DNA of 5,889 nucleotides from an uncultured Prevotellaceae bacterium. GTDB taxonomy: Bacteria; Bacteroidota; Bacteroidia; Bacteroidales; Muribaculaceae. The translations under genes and the position numbers were made by a program. This document shows positions 5,373 through 5,889 of this stretch, piece by piece (position 1 is the stretch's first letter; each line of letters begins with the position of its first letter). The notes under the pieces are model-generated. The model searched no databases, was not told the origin of the DNA, and saw only the letters and a list, made by a program, of their open reading frames with translations. The stretch covers positions 1-5,889 of the forward strand of contig CALAVD010000323.1 in assembly GCA_937892085.1 (NCBI GenBank), written 5' to 3'.

Positions 5373-5889
5373 ATGATACAGGAAATTATCGACAAGGTTG
5401 ACATTAAGCTCATCACTCAGGAACTCACTCGAGAGCGCCTGTTGCGCAAGACTAACAAGGCCGGCAACGAAATCTATGTCGTTGACGCTCACAACTCCCC
5501 TAACACTATGCGCGAGATAGGACGCTTGCGCGAGGTGACGTTCAGGCAAGCAGGAGGTGGCACAGGCAAAGAGTGCGACATCGACGAGTTTGACCTGATG
5601 GTGCCAGCGTGCCAGCAACTGTTAGTGTGGAATCCCGACGCCCAAGAGATAATAGGCGCCTATCGATATATCGTGGGCAAGAATATGCGCATCAACGATG
5701 ACGGGATTCCTAACATCGCCATGTCGCACATGTTCCATTTCTCACAGGAATTCCTTGACAACTACCTGCCCTGTAGCATAGAGTTGGGTCGCTCGTTTGT
5801 AAGACCTGAGTATCAGTCCAGCCGAGTGGGCGCCAAAGGCATCTTCGCCCTCGACAACCTGTGGGACGGCCTCGGAGCCATCGTCGTCA
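5373..5889 (+). CDS. glsB: GNAT-type N-acyltransferase, GlsB-like (5' part; runs off window)
   Basis: Open from ATG 5373 to the window end, 172 residues visible; the family is about 300 or more, so the C-terminal part is missing. It belongs to the OlsB/GlsB acyl-ACP-dependent N-acyltransferases, which attach a 3-hydroxy fatty acid to an amino acid amine to give a lyso-aminolipid. Recognisable stretches are IGRLREVTFRQAGGGTG (49-65), DIDEFD (69-74), IIGAYRYIVG (93-102) and IELGRSFVRPEYQ (136-148), the last being the signature region (ELGRS.V.P.Y). In Bacteroides the product is the substrate for GlsA, giving glycine lipids that contribute to stress tolerance and gut fitness. The 6-nt gap from glsA implies one transcript. 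The order O-acyltransferase then N-acyltransferase mirrors the domain order I recall for the fused OlsF enzyme. Substrate (glycine versus another amino acid) cannot be read from the sequence. Confidence 0.83.
   Translation, partial: MIQEIIDKVDIKLITQELTRERLLRKTNKAGNEIYVVDAHNSPNTMREIGRLREVTFRQAGGGTGKECDIDEFDLMVPACQQLLVWNPDAQEIIGAYRYIVGKNMRINDDGIPNIAMSHMFHFSQEFLDNYLPCSIELGRSFVRPEYQSSRVGAKGIFALDNLWDGLGAIVV

Overview
This window looks like a chromosomal segment from a Bacteroidales bacterium of moderate G+C content. Prevotella or Muribaculaceae-like relatives are plausible, but the family cannot be fixed from the sequence. The reasons are promoter boxes of the Bacteroidetes type (TAnnTTTG, in one case with a TTTG -33 box at 20 bp), no evident Shine-Dalgarno sequences, a glycine-lipid acyltransferase gene pair typical of the phylum, and intergenic DNA made of short tandem units.

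Layout. (1) Positions 1-1487, plus strand: the 3' part of an nfeD-family membrane protein gene, then a stomatin/SPFH (QmcA-like) gene, a classic pairing. The 120 bp between them is almost entirely tandem repeat: five AATGCTG heptamers, four CTAGA-type nonamers and seven ACT-type heptamers ending on the start codon. (2) Positions 1488-1712: a 22-unit heptamer array (AATGCAY/AATTTAY), bracketed by a 12-bp direct repeat, then another small heptamer series and a rho-independent terminator. The terminator is embedded in the end of the next, convergent gene. (3) Positions 1713-3719, minus strand: a five-helix membrane protein with an extracytoplasmic LtaS/MdoB-type sulfatase-fold domain, probably a polar head-group (e.g. 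phosphoglycerol) transferase acting on an envelope glycan or lipid. (4) Positions 3797-4459, plus strand: an Sfp-type 4'-phosphopantetheinyl transferase, diverging from gene 3. Their promoters are interleaved on the same ~36 bp. (5) Positions 4539-5889, plus strand: glsA (O-acyltransferase) and the first 172 codons of glsB (GNAT-type N-acyltransferase), with their own promoter. They are predicted to make the N-acyl, O-acyl glycine (serine) lipids of Bacteroidetes.

Taken together the window is an envelope and lipid neighbourhood: membrane microdomain proteins, head-group transfer, carrier-protein activation and aminolipid acylation. All genes fall in known families. The least explained material is non-coding: the stacked 7-bp and 9-bp repeat families, the direct repeat around the main array, the overlapping divergent promoters and the terminator inside a coding end. 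No wholly new multi-gene system is supported.
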